DNA of 9,974 bases from an uncultured Taibaiella sp. (GTDB lineage: Bacteria > Bacteroidota > Bacteroidia > Chitinophagales > Chitinophagaceae): NCBI GenBank assembly GCA_946886975.1, contig CAMPJV010000073.1:1-9974 (forward strand), written 5' to 3'. Positions 1 to 6,182 of this stretch are shown piece by piece; position 1 is the first letter of the stretch; every line of letters starts with the position of its first letter. The notes under the pieces are model-generated. The model did not search any database and had not been told where the DNA came from. It saw nothing but the letters and a program-made list of their open reading frames with translations. Position numbers and translations under genes: made by a program.

Positions 1-847
1 CGATTGTCCTTGCCGACGTGGTACCTACAGCTATGACTCCACCCCGCAGGTTGTCAAGGATATTCTGTATTGTTTCAACCGTGACATCCACCCACTCAGC
101 ATGCATGTCATGCTCCTCCATTGTCTCCGACTTTACCGGTTTAAATGTCCCTGCTCCAACATGAAGGGTTACAAACCCCTTCTTCACCCCCCGTTTATCA
201 AGGCTTTCCATGACCGCATCAGTAAAGTGAAGTCCCGCAGTAGGGGCGGCAACACTGCCCTCCTCTTGTGCATAAATGGTTTGATATCTTTCACTGTCCT
301 CCTCCTGTGCTTCTCTATGCAGGTATGGAGGTAGTGGCACCTTCCCGGCCGCCTGCATCACTTCCGCGAAACTCAGGGTTTCATTGTCCCAACTTAACTC
401 GACAGTAAATGACCCGACCTCCCTTTCTACGATAGCAGCCGCCAACGTAAATGCAGGATCTGAAAAGCTTTCACTTAATACCATCCCATGCTTCCACTTA
501 CTTGCACCACCTATCATGCACTTCCACCACACCTTTTCCGTTTGCAACATTGCCTGCTGCATATCTCCATACTGCTCATGCGGCTCCAGGCAAAACACTT
601 CTATCACCCCTCCCGTAGGCTTATGAAAGAGCAACCTCGCATTTACAACTTTAGTTCTGTTGAAAACCAGGAAAGATCCGTCCGGTATATGATCCGCTAT
701 GTTCTTGTACTTAGACTCTGCTATGTTACCTTCCTTGTATATCAGGAGCTTTGAATCGTCCCTGTGCTCTAGCGGATACTTCGCCACTCGCTTCTCCGGA
801 AGAGCATAAGTATAGTCATTGATCCGTATATCCTTGGGGTGGTTCAT
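1..847 (-). CDS. queA: S-adenosylmethionine:tRNA ribosyltransferase-isomerase (QueA family), 3' part missing
   Basis: QueA transfers the ribosyl part of S-adenosylmethionine to preQ1 at the wobble position of GUN tRNAs, making epoxyqueuosine in the cytoplasm. The first 282 residues are visible; family members of this type run to roughly 340-410, so the C-terminus lies beyond the left edge. Seen in the sequence: an N-terminal block ending YPLEHRDDSKLLIY (about 24-37), the FNRTKVVNARL block (about 61-71) with PTGGVIEVF after it, VAAPTAGLHFTD, the LHVGAGTFKPVK block, and GTTSARTI at the edge. These are the classic QueA signatures, and the frame has no stop. The usual N-D-T-R/K-V segment reads N-R-T-K-V here, which fits the divergent Bacteroidota paralogue group better than canonical QueA; this assignment is from memory of the family. 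The ATG at 845-847 lies four bases after the dgt stop, so the two are probably co-transcribed and translationally coupled. The substrate of this subgroup is inferred, not shown. Confidence 0.9.
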   Translation of the reverse strand, partial: MNHPKDIRINDYTYALPEKRVAKYPLEHRDDSKLLIYKEGNIAESKYKNIADHIPDGSFLVFNRTKVVNARLLFHKPTGGVIEVFCLEPHEQYGDMQQAMLQTEKVWWKCMIGGASKWKHGMVLSESFSDPAFTLAAAIVEREVGSFTVELSWDNETLSFAEVMQAAGKVPLPPYLHREAQEEDSERYQTIYAQEEGSVAAPTAGLHFTDAVMESLDKRGVKKGFVTLHVGAGTFKPVKSETMEEHDMHAEWVDVTVETIQNILDNLRGGVIAVGTTSARTI

Positions 848-851
848 TTCT

Positions 852-2243
852 CTATCTCAACTCTGGTATAGATATTCCGGTAATCTTACGGTATAGGTCG
901 ATAGCATATAGATCAGTCATACCCGAAATAAAATCCACCACCGACTGAATGTCAAAATAGAGGTGTTCTCTTTGCCGCCTAACGACAAACTGTGTTGGAA
1001 TAAGCTGCAGAAGCTTTTCCGCCCTTGCACTCCTTGGGAATAACACTGCATCCACAAACTCTCTGAGCAATCCACCAATAATATTGAAACCTGCTATCTC
1101 AATTTCCACTACAGACCTATAGTTGTAGATGTGCTTTACCGAAAAGCTATTAATATTCTTTATGTGTTCCTGATCCTCCTCAGGCAGACATTTCAAAAGA
1201 TCCATGTCTAGCGTCCCAGCCAATAGGTCATCTTCCCTTTCAATAAACAGTTTCGATAACTTCTGCACCATCAGCCCTATCCACTTCGCGCGAATGAACT
1301 GCACCTTTTGATTATCATCGTTAATACCCGAAAGCTTTTTATTTACATAGTCAATGCCGTTGTAGCCCTCTTCCCTCTCAAAGAAAGGTAGGAAAAGGCT
1401 CATAAACTTTTCAATAGAAAGGATGTGGAGCCTGTGTGCATCCTCCAGGTCTATTACGCGATAGCAGATATCATCGGCCGCCTCAGTAAGGTATACAAAG
1501 GGATGCCTGGCATATACATTGGAATAGCCTTCTTTGGCTGGAATAGAAAGGTTGCTCGCAATCTCTTTATAAGTGGTCATCTCGCTATCGAAAAAGCCAG
1601 ATTTCTTGGTAGCCATTAGTCCGGTTTCCTTATTAAACCCCTCAGACGAGCTACATGGATATTTAACTATAGATGCGAGTGTCGCATAGGTTAGCTTATA
1701 CCCGCCCGCCTCTGTTTCATTGAAACTATGCGTAAGTATTCTAAAGGCATTGGAGTTTCCTTCAAATAGCTCGAAGTCCTTCAGTTGGTTCAATGTCAGA
1801 TGTTGATTAAGTATTGCTCTTTTATCCTGATCTAGCTGAGTAAAGTAGCTTCTGATCGCATCCTCCCCCGAGTGACCGAACGGAGGGTTTCCTATATCAT
1901 GAGCCAGACACGCTGCCGCGATTACAGACTGAAGCTCATGTCTGTAAAAATCAATGAAATACTCACCCTGCCGGCTGTACTTTTTTGCTATTTCCTCTCC
2001 TACTGCCTTACCCAGCGATCTCCCCACTGATGCAACTTCAAGGCTGTGGGTAAGTCTATTATGGACGAATACTGCACCAGGCAATGGAAATACCTGTGTC
2101 TTATTCTGCAACCTCCTGAACCCGGATGAGAAAATGATCCTGTCATAATCTCGCAGAAAGGAGGTCCTCACATGATCAGGGTTGGAATCCTTCCTTTCCG
2201 GATCTCCTGTTCGTCTTGAGCTATATAGCGTAGACCAGTTCAT
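852..2243 (-). CDS. dgt: dGTP triphosphohydrolase-family HD protein (dGTPase)
   Basis: This is a predicted cytoplasmic metal-dependent hydrolase that cleaves dGTP (or other dNTPs) to the deoxynucleoside and triphosphate, trimming dNTP pools. The product is 463 residues when started at the ATG at 2241-2243, giving MNWSTLYSSRRTG, the usual start of this family; an upstream in-frame TTG at 2270 lies inside a terminator stem and is unlikely. Visible motifs: FRRLQNKTQVFP (42-53), NRLTHSLEV with His66, the HD pair in LAHDIGNPPFGHSGED (His115, Asp116, plus His124), and the later metal-binding Asp in EAADDICYRV (257/258). Together these form the complete HD-domain metal set. The length matches the longer dGTPases rather than short YfbR-type enzymes. 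The gene is followed after four bases by queA. There is no clear Shine-Dalgarno and no recognisable promoter in the 17 bases between the terminator tract and the start. Substrate preference (dGTP versus any dNTP) cannot be read from the sequence. Confidence 0.9.
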   Translation of the reverse strand: MNWSTLYSSRRTGDPERKDSNPDHVRTSFLRDYDRIIFSSGFRRLQNKTQVFPLPGAVFVHNRLTHSLEVASVGRSLGKAVGEEIAKKYSRQGEYFIDFYRHELQSVIAAACLAHDIGNPPFGHSGEDAIRSYFTQLDQDKRAILNQHLTLNQLKDFELFEGNSNAFRILTHSFNETEAGGYKLTYATLASIVKYPCSSSEGFNKETGLMATKKSGFFDSEMTTYKEIASNLSIPAKEGYSNVYARHPFVYLTEAADDICYRVIDLEDAHRLHILSIEKFMSLFLPFFEREEGYNGIDYVNKKLSGINDDNQKVQFIRAKWIGLMVQKLSKLFIEREDDLLAGTLDMDLLKCLPEEDQEHIKNINSFSVKHIYNYRSVVEIEIAGFNIIGGLLREFVDAVLFPRSARAEKLLQLIPTQFVVRRQREHLYFDIQSVVDFISGMTDLYAIDLYRKITGISIPELR

Positions 2244-2259
2244 CCTGTAAAAATGCAAC

Positions 2260-2289
2260 AAAAAAAGCACAGGCTTTTAACCTGTGCTT
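2260..2289 (-). terminator. Intrinsic terminator after the HU-rng cluster, in the dgt leader
   Basis: Reading the minus strand, AAGCACAGG (2289-2281), a 7-base loop, and CCTGTGCTT (2273-2265) form a perfect 9-bp stem that runs into seven T residues (2266-2260). This is a textbook rho-independent terminator, 23 bases after the stop of the small exported protein gene. Its T tract ends only 16 bases before the dgt ATG, so it also occupies the whole dgt leader. Confidence 0.9.
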
Positions 2290-2312
2290 CGCTTTTGCAA
2301 ACTATATGAATA

Positions 2313-2621
2313 TCAATATACTTCGCCATTAGTACGGTATCTTCTCAGTCTCTTTTCCGCCCGCACCAGCTTATCATGTATTGTGTTCTTCTCGTGTGGG
2401 GTCCAGATATCGTCAGCCTCATACTTGGCAATTGCTTCCTTTATTAGGTCCTGCTCATCAAGCAGCTTATAATACTCCCGCTCTGTGATTTTACCCGATT
2501 TGAAAGCTGTTTTGATCGTCTTTTCCTGAGACTTCTGCTTGCTTTTGAAGTTCTGACCATTGGCATTCAAACCTAGGCCCATCCCGATAAATAGGATAGA
2601 TAGAAAGAATAGCTTTTTCAT
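2313..2621 (-). CDS. Small exported helical protein of unknown function
   Basis: This gene encodes a 102-residue product. Residues 1-22 look like a Sec signal peptide: MKK, a hydrophobic stretch of about 15 residues, then NANGQ, with probable cleavage near residue 22. The mature part is highly charged and predicted helical. It carries a pattern I recognise from short exported proteins in several phyla: I..AF.SGKIT.RE...L..EQ..I..A...Y.AD..WT..E...I...L..A...L (about 36-93), that is, two helix-loop-helix units with loosely EF-hand-like acidic loops. I know of no assigned function and do not give one. It starts 45 bases after the rng stop and ends at the strong terminator, so it is probably the last cistron of the HU-rng transcript, or a monocistron from a weak promoter in that gap. 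The ATG has no Shine-Dalgarno. Reality as a gene is likely because of the clean signal peptide and the terminator directly behind it. Confidence 0.8.
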   Translation of the reverse strand: MKKLFFLSILFIGMGLGLNANGQNFKSKQKSQEKTIKTAFKSGKITEREYYKLLDEQDLIKEAIAKYEADDIWTPHEKNTIHDKLVRAEKRLRRYRTNGEVY

Positions 2622-2666
2622 GCTGATAAATTTATGACTGATTTATTGAATACACAACTATATAGA

Positions 2667-4223
2667 CTAAAGCTTAATAAGGTCATCAGTCTTTCTGTCA
2701 TAAAATTGATATTGAGCTATAGGCGAATTATTATCTGGAACAATCTTCAGCTTCACTTTGTATTTCCAGTACCATTTCCACACTACCGAGTTGAAGAAGC
2801 TCCCCTTAGTAAGGAAAGCCGCCATAATTGGGTGTACATGAAGCGCGAGTGATCTGTGCCCCTGGTTGATGAGGTACTTTAAATCTTTTTCCATCTCGTC
2901 TGCGATCAGAATAGATGGGCCGATCTTACCTGTTCCCTTACAGCTCGGACATACTTCTGAAGTCGATATATTCAATTCCGGACGTAGACGCTGCCTGGTT
3001 ATTTGCATCAGGCCAAACTTGGAAATTGGAAGCAACGTATGTCTCGCCCTATCATTCGCCATGTATTCTTCCATGGCTTCTACCAGCTTCTTCTTGTTTT
3101 CTGGCAGTCTCATATCAATGAAGTCAATGATAATGATACCTCCAAGGTCACGTAGCCTCAACTGACGGGCAATTTCCTTAGCCGCCTCCATATTGGTCAT
3201 GAGCGCATTCTGCTCCTGGCTTATATCAGCACTTCGAGTTCCGCTATTTACATCTATTACGTGGAGCGCCTCAGTATGTTCAATTATTAAGTAGGATCCG
3301 CTGTCAAGGTTTACAGTCTTGCCAAAGGCTGACTTCACCTGCTTGGAGATTCCATATGCGTCAAAGATTGGCTGACCCCCATTATGAAATGCGACAATTT
3401 CTTCTTTCTCCGGCGCTATGCGCGACACGTAATCCTTTGTTTCAGACACAAGCTTTTTATCATTTATGATGATCTTCTGGAAGCTCTCGCTGAGTAGATC
3501 TCGTAAAATAGAAGTTGTTTTATCCTGCTCGCTCAGAATGATCTGCGGCGCTTTAGCTCCTTTAAGATTGTTCTGTATGGACTCCCACATCCCGGCAAGT
3601 TCCAGAAGATCAGCATGTAACTCAGCAGTATTTTTTCCTTCAGCGGCAGTCCTTACAATAACTCCGAAGTTCCTTGGTTTTATTGCCTCAACTATTCGCT
3701 GCAAGCGCTTCCGCTCGTCTGCTGAATGGATTTTGCGCGAAATAGCAACAACATCATTGAAGGGGGTAACGACCACGAACCGGCCGGGAAGAGATATCTC
3801 ACAGCTCAATCGTGGACCTTTAGAAGATATCGGTTCTTTCAATATCTGCACTAATACCTCCGGCTTACCCTGCATCACATCAGTAATCTTTCCCGTTTTC
3901 ACGATCTCATCTTCATTCCTGAACTTACCGAAATCGTTACCCCAAGGGGTATTACCCTCTATAGAGAGTTTAGAGAATTTTACAAGAGAGCGGAAATAAG
4001 GGCTTAGATCGGTATAATGCAGAAAAGCATCTTTCTCATATCCAACGTCTACAAAGGCTGCATTAAGGCCGGGCATCAGCTTTTTGACCTTGCCCAGGTA
4101 AAGATCACCTACAGCAAATTGGTCCTGCCCATGCTCGTAATGAAGTTCTACGAGCTTTTTATCTTCGAGGAGAGCTATTTCAACGCCTTCTCCTGAAGAG
4201 TTAATAATTAATTCTTTGTTCAT
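2667..4223 (-). CDS. rng: Ribonuclease E/G family endoribonuclease (RNase G type)
   Basis: This is a single-strand-specific endoribonuclease that acts in rRNA maturation and mRNA turnover in the cytoplasm. The product is 518 residues from the ATG at 4221-4223 (MNKELIINSS); the frame stays open for 36 more upstream codons, but that stretch resembles no family member. Domain order: a short N-terminal segment, an S1 RNA-binding domain (about 37-125, with GDLYLGKVKKLMPGLNAAFVDVG and a Bacteroidota-type insertion around 78-110), an RNase H-like and 5'-sensor region, then the DNase I-like catalytic centre. The two catalytic Mg-binding aspartates are Asp324 in HVIDVNSGTRS and Asp367 in IIIDFIDM, 43 residues apart as for Asp303 and Asp346 of E. 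coli RNase E. CPSC (425-428) is the Zn-link motif for dimer contacts. There is no long disordered degradosome scaffold, so G type rather than E type. It lies downstream of HU, the TPR gene and the 29-codon basic gene, in the same orientation. Confidence 0.96.
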   Translation of the reverse strand: MNKELIINSSGEGVEIALLEDKKLVELHYEHGQDQFAVGDLYLGKVKKLMPGLNAAFVDVGYEKDAFLHYTDLSPYFRSLVKFSKLSIEGNTPWGNDFGKFRNEDEIVKTGKITDVMQGKPEVLVQILKEPISSKGPRLSCEISLPGRFVVVTPFNDVVAISRKIHSADERKRLQRIVEAIKPRNFGVIVRTAAEGKNTAELHADLLELAGMWESIQNNLKGAKAPQIILSEQDKTTSILRDLLSESFQKIIINDKKLVSETKDYVSRIAPEKEEIVAFHNGGQPIFDAYGISKQVKSAFGKTVNLDSGSYLIIEHTEALHVIDVNSGTRSADISQEQNALMTNMEAAKEIARQLRLRDLGGIIIIDFIDMRLPENKKKLVEAMEEYMANDRARHTLLPISKFGLMQITRQRLRPELNISTSEVCPSCKGTGKIGPSILIADEMEKDLKYLINQGHRSLALHVHPIMAAFLTKGSFFNSVVWKWYWKYKVKLKIVPDNNSPIAQYQFYDRKTDDLIKL

Positions 4224-4370
4224 TCTACCGTCGTTTATCCAATCTCCCCGGTTACCTGACTTTAAATGTGGATCCCTTTCAGGCAATGTGCAATGACAAA
4301 TCCTTACACCCTTTGCGCAATATGAAAGCAAGGAATGTAAGGAGATGTACTATAAGAATGGAAGGCTTAG

Positions 4371-4390
4371 CCAGGAGATTAGCCTCCTGG
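4371..4390 (-). repeat. Hairpin between the 29-codon gene and rng
   Basis: CCAGGAG and CTCCTGG form a perfect 7-bp stem around a 6-base loop, five bases after the stop of the small basic protein gene on the minus strand. No T tract follows, so it is not a standard intrinsic terminator. It could protect the upstream mRNA end, be a processing site, or attenuate rng, whose start lies about 147 bases further on. The function is inferred only from position. Confidence 0.45.
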
Positions 4391-4395
4391 ACGTA

Positions 4396-4485
4396 TTATT
4401 TCTTCTTATGACGGTTCTTTCTTAGGCGCTTCTTACGTTTGTGAGTAGCAATTTTATGTCTTTTCCTCTTTTTACCACAAGGCAT
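4396..4485 (-). CDS. 29-residue AURKAIP1/COX24-like basic protein, probable ribosomal protein
   Basis: This short gene encodes a 29-residue product beginning MPCGKKRKRHKIATHKRKKR. Seventeen of 29 residues are Lys or Arg and three more are His, which is typical of a peptide that threads into rRNA. The pattern GKKRKRHK..THKRKK..RKNRHK matches the short proteins annotated as AURKAIP1/COX24-domain in many Bacteroidota, related to mitochondrial mS38 and mycobacterial bS22. A small basic protein was also described in a Flavobacterium ribosome structure as bL38; whether that is this protein I cannot verify here, so no symbol is given. The ATG lies 18 bases after the TPR gene stop and rng follows, an arrangement I recall as common in the phylum. 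Codons are intact from ATG to TAA. It is too short for most gene callers and easy to miss. Existence is very likely; ribosomal location is inferred from family resemblance and composition. Confidence 0.87.
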   Translation of the reverse strand: MPCGKKRKRHKIATHKRKKRLRKNRHKKK

Positions 4486-4503
4486 ACTCCAGAATTTAAA
4501 TAG

Positions 4504-5349
4504 TTACTTAAATGATTTTATATATTGGTCTATATCCTTACTGAATTCAGGATTATTCATTACCTGCTTTGCCTGCTCGAGCAACTGAACGGCCTTCTGC
4601 TTATCTCCTTTACCTTTGTAAGCTTCTGCCAATCCAAGCATTCCTTCCACATTTTCCGGCTCTCTCTTCAATACCTTTTCAAACCTTCCAATAGATTTGT
4701 CAAATTGTCCGGAAACAATCCCCTGTTGCCCAAGTATCAGGTTCGCAGGTACATTTTCCGGGTCTTTTTGGGTCACGTCGCGCAGCATCATTATACCTTG
4801 CATCGTCTCACCTGTTCCAATATAACACTCAGCAAGGCTAACTTTTGCAGAATCGTTGTTTGGATTTATCTCCAAAACTCTCTTAAATCCATCTGCAGCC
4901 ATTTGCCCACTCCATGCCTGAGCCGACTCCGAATTAGCTTTTCGAGCCAACTCCAGAAATAAATGGGCTGCAAAGGTCAGCTTTTTTTCGGAATTCTCCA
5001 ATTTCGCTGCAAGAAGATGATAATATGCTGCTACCTGCACTTGTTTGTGCTCTTGCCAAAGGGTGGCGAGATCACTAAAAGGAACTGCCATCTGTGACGA
5101 ATCACTGATGGCAGCTATTTTCTTTTCAAGTTCTTCTATCTCCTTGGTAGCATGTGCAGGCAGCTGTTGCCGTGCTCCAGCTAAAATGGAATCAAATGAA
5201 GCAGGCTTCACAACATGCGGACCCTCTGATCCTGCTGCTATTGGCGCCCCAGCCTCTGGATTTTTAGGTGGGACGGTGTCTCCTCCAAAGTACAGAATAG
5301 CCAAAAGAGCTATTGCCGAAACGATGGTTATATAATGTACCGGGCGCAA
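4504..5349 (-). CDS. Membrane-anchored tetratricopeptide repeat protein
   Basis: This gene encodes a 281-residue product. Residues 7-22 form one hydrophobic segment (ITIVSAIALLAILYF), then a Pro/Ala/Gly-rich linker (about 24-50), a helical region (51-130), and about four TPR units (roughly 132-164, 166-198, 200-232 and 234-267) with the usual small/large pattern: A..G..RVLE.NP, A...L......G, A..LL..A. It is probably an N-terminally anchored scaffold, either in the periplasm or on the cytoplasmic face; the partner is not evident. The start is a TTG at 5347-5349: upstream the frame reaches a stop (TGA) with no ATG or GTG, and the first in-frame ATG inside is far too late. The TTG places the membrane segment where comparable proteins have it. 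It begins 53 bases after HU and ends 18 bases before the 29-residue basic protein gene, so it belongs to the same transcript. I know no specific function for it. Confidence 0.87.
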   Translation of the reverse strand: MRPVHYITIVSAIALLAILYFGGDTVPPKNPEAGAPIAAGSEGPHVVKPASFDSILAGARQQLPAHATKEIEELEKKIAAISDSSQMAVPFSDLATLWQEHKQVQVAAYYHLLAAKLENSEKKLTFAAHLFLELARKANSESAQAWSGQMAADGFKRVLEINPNNDSAKVSLAECYIGTGETMQGIMMLRDVTQKDPENVPANLILGQQGIVSGQFDKSIGRFEKVLKREPENVEGMLGLAEAYKGKGDKQKAVQLLEQAKQVMNNPEFSKDIDQYIKSFK

Positions 5350-5402
5350 GAAGTAAATTTTCTGCGCGAAGGTACGGAAATCATCGCCTCACCCACAATT
5401 GT

Positions 5403-5726
5403 TTATTGCTCAATTAGATCTATCTCTTTGTGTTCAACCAGGTCGTGCTTAGATTCCTTCACCGCCTGAACAAACTCCTTAGCCGGCTTAAAAGCAGGAA
5501 TAAAATGCTCAGGAATCTCTACGGCCACGTTTTTCTTGATGTTGCGGCCAATTTTTGCAGCGCGCTTCTTTAAGATAAAACTTCCGAAGCCGCGAACATA
5601 AACGGGCTCTCCCTCTATCAATGAAGACTTAACCTCCTTAAAGAATGCTTCAAGAGCAACAAGGATATCTACCTTAGGAATCCCTGTTTTTTCAGCAATA
5701 CTGCTTACAACATCAGCTTTTCTCAT
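5403..5726 (-). CDS. HU/IHF-family DNA-binding protein, Bacteroidota type with extended C-terminus
   Basis: This is a histone-like dimer that bends and packs DNA in the nucleoid. The product has 107 residues against about 90 for E. coli HU. Seen: the helical dimerisation part (1-42, MRKADVVSSIAEKTGI), the GFGSF turn (46-50), the basic beta arm (51-72), and IPAFKPAKEF (76-85), all at family positions. Two departures stand out. The arm tip reads RNIKKN (61-66), where HU and IHF have RNPxTG, so the DNA-intercalating proline at position 63 is isoleucine. Residues 91-107 form an extra tail rich in acidic residues and His. From memory both are usual in this Bacteroidota subfamily rather than a defect. 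It is the first gene of the operon, about 126 bases downstream of the predicted transcription start. The ATG at 5724-5726 is the only sensible start, and no Shine-Dalgarno precedes it. No further subtype can be assigned, so no symbol is given. Confidence 0.93.
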   Translation of the reverse strand: MRKADVVSSIAEKTGIPKVDILVALEAFFKEVKSSLIEGEPVYVRGFGSFILKKRAAKIGRNIKKNVAVEIPEHFIPAFKPAKEFVQAVKESKHDLVEHKEIDLIEQ

Positions 5727-5859
5727 AACAGATTGTTTTTAGTGTTTTTATAAAGTGGTTAATGCGATAATGATAGAGTGAGTCCTAAATTCTATAAAAA
5801 TTGTCCCGCGAACTATATTCTTCTGACAATCAATGTGCTCTAAAAAACTATACCACATA

Positions 5860-5888
5860 CAAAGATATAACAACAATCAGACCACAAA
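5860..5888 (-). promoter_or_regulatory. Bacteroidota sigma-A type promoter for the HU-rng operon
   Basis: On the minus strand, TTTG (5888-5885), a 17-base spacer, and TATCTTTG (5867-5860) match the Bacteroidota -33/-7 consensus TTTG...TAnnTTTG exactly, and the spacing is within the published range. Transcription would start near 5853, giving an HU leader of about 126 bases. The leader is AT-rich; I see no riboswitch in it. Confidence 0.72.
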
Positions 5889-6024
5889 GTAATATATTAT
5901 TAATATTCCAAGATCTCCTATCTTATTAACAGTCAAAGCTTTCAGCTGACATCTTTAAAGGTGCTCCCATGTGCGCTTGAGGGGTTATAGTGGAGTATTT
6001 CTGCTAAACAAATGTTTTTAACAT

Positions 6025-6102
6025 TGCCTAAAAAGTTGATTCCCCACAGTTTAGGCATTCACTAAAACTGTGGAATGATGTGGCAAAAAATACACAGTTT
6101 TA
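6025..6102. repeat. Nested inverted repeats with three CACAGTTT-type copies
   Basis: TGCCTAAA (6025-6032) pairs with TTTAGGCA (6050-6057). CCACAGTTT (6044-6052) pairs with AAACTGTGG (6065-6073). The right arm of the first overlaps the left arm of the second at 6050-6052, so in RNA the two stems could not form fully at once. CACAGTTT occurs directly at 6045-6052 and 6093-6100 and inverted at 6065-6072. The cluster lies upstream of both predicted transcription starts, which points to a DNA operator; an RNA role would need an unseen promoter. Confidence 0.6.
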
Positions 6103-6145
6103 ACAATGGAGGCTGGAATTTGCTTCTGTGAATGTTGTCATCACC

Positions 6146-6174
6146 TTTGAATTAGAAGTCGTTCTGTACTTTTG
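6146..6174 (+). promoter_or_regulatory. Bacteroidota-type promoter for ctaA, giving a near-leaderless mRNA
   Basis: TTTG (6146-6149), a 17-base spacer, and TACTTTTG (6167-6174) match TTTG...TAnnTTTG. Initiation six to eight bases downstream falls at about 6180-6182, directly before the ATG at 6183. The same spacing as in the HU promoter supports both calls. Confidence 0.68.
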
Positions 6175-6182
6175 CGGCCGAA

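Larger units (their letters stand above)
5727..6182. other. Divergent intergenic region between HU and ctaA
   Basis: These 456 bases hold no convincing protein gene. From left to right: the HU leader (5727-5853), the HU promoter on the minus strand (5860-5888), an AT-rich stretch, the inverted and direct repeat cluster (6025-6102), and the ctaA promoter on the plus strand (6146-6174). No tRNA, attachment site or transposon end was seen. Confidence 0.75.

Noticed and set aside
101..754. Plus-strand frames opposite queA
   Set aside because: All lie inside the minus-strand queA frame, which has clear family motifs throughout.
2244..2270. Nine-residue extension of the dGTPase from a TTG at 2270
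   Set aside because: It would start inside the terminator stem; MNWSTLYSSRRTG from 2243 is the usual family start.
3466..3999. Plus-strand frame of 177 codons
   Set aside because: It lies wholly inside rng on the opposite strand and shows no family motif, so it is a coding shadow.
4224..4331. 36-codon N-terminal extension of RNase G
   Set aside because: The added residues (Cys, His and Arg rich) match no family feature. The ATG at 4221-4223 gives the normal start and length of 518 residues.
4525..4962. Plus-strand frame of 145 codons
   Set aside because: It is opposite the TPR gene. Its composition (many Leu, Cys, Phe) is what an antisense reading of TPR repeats gives.
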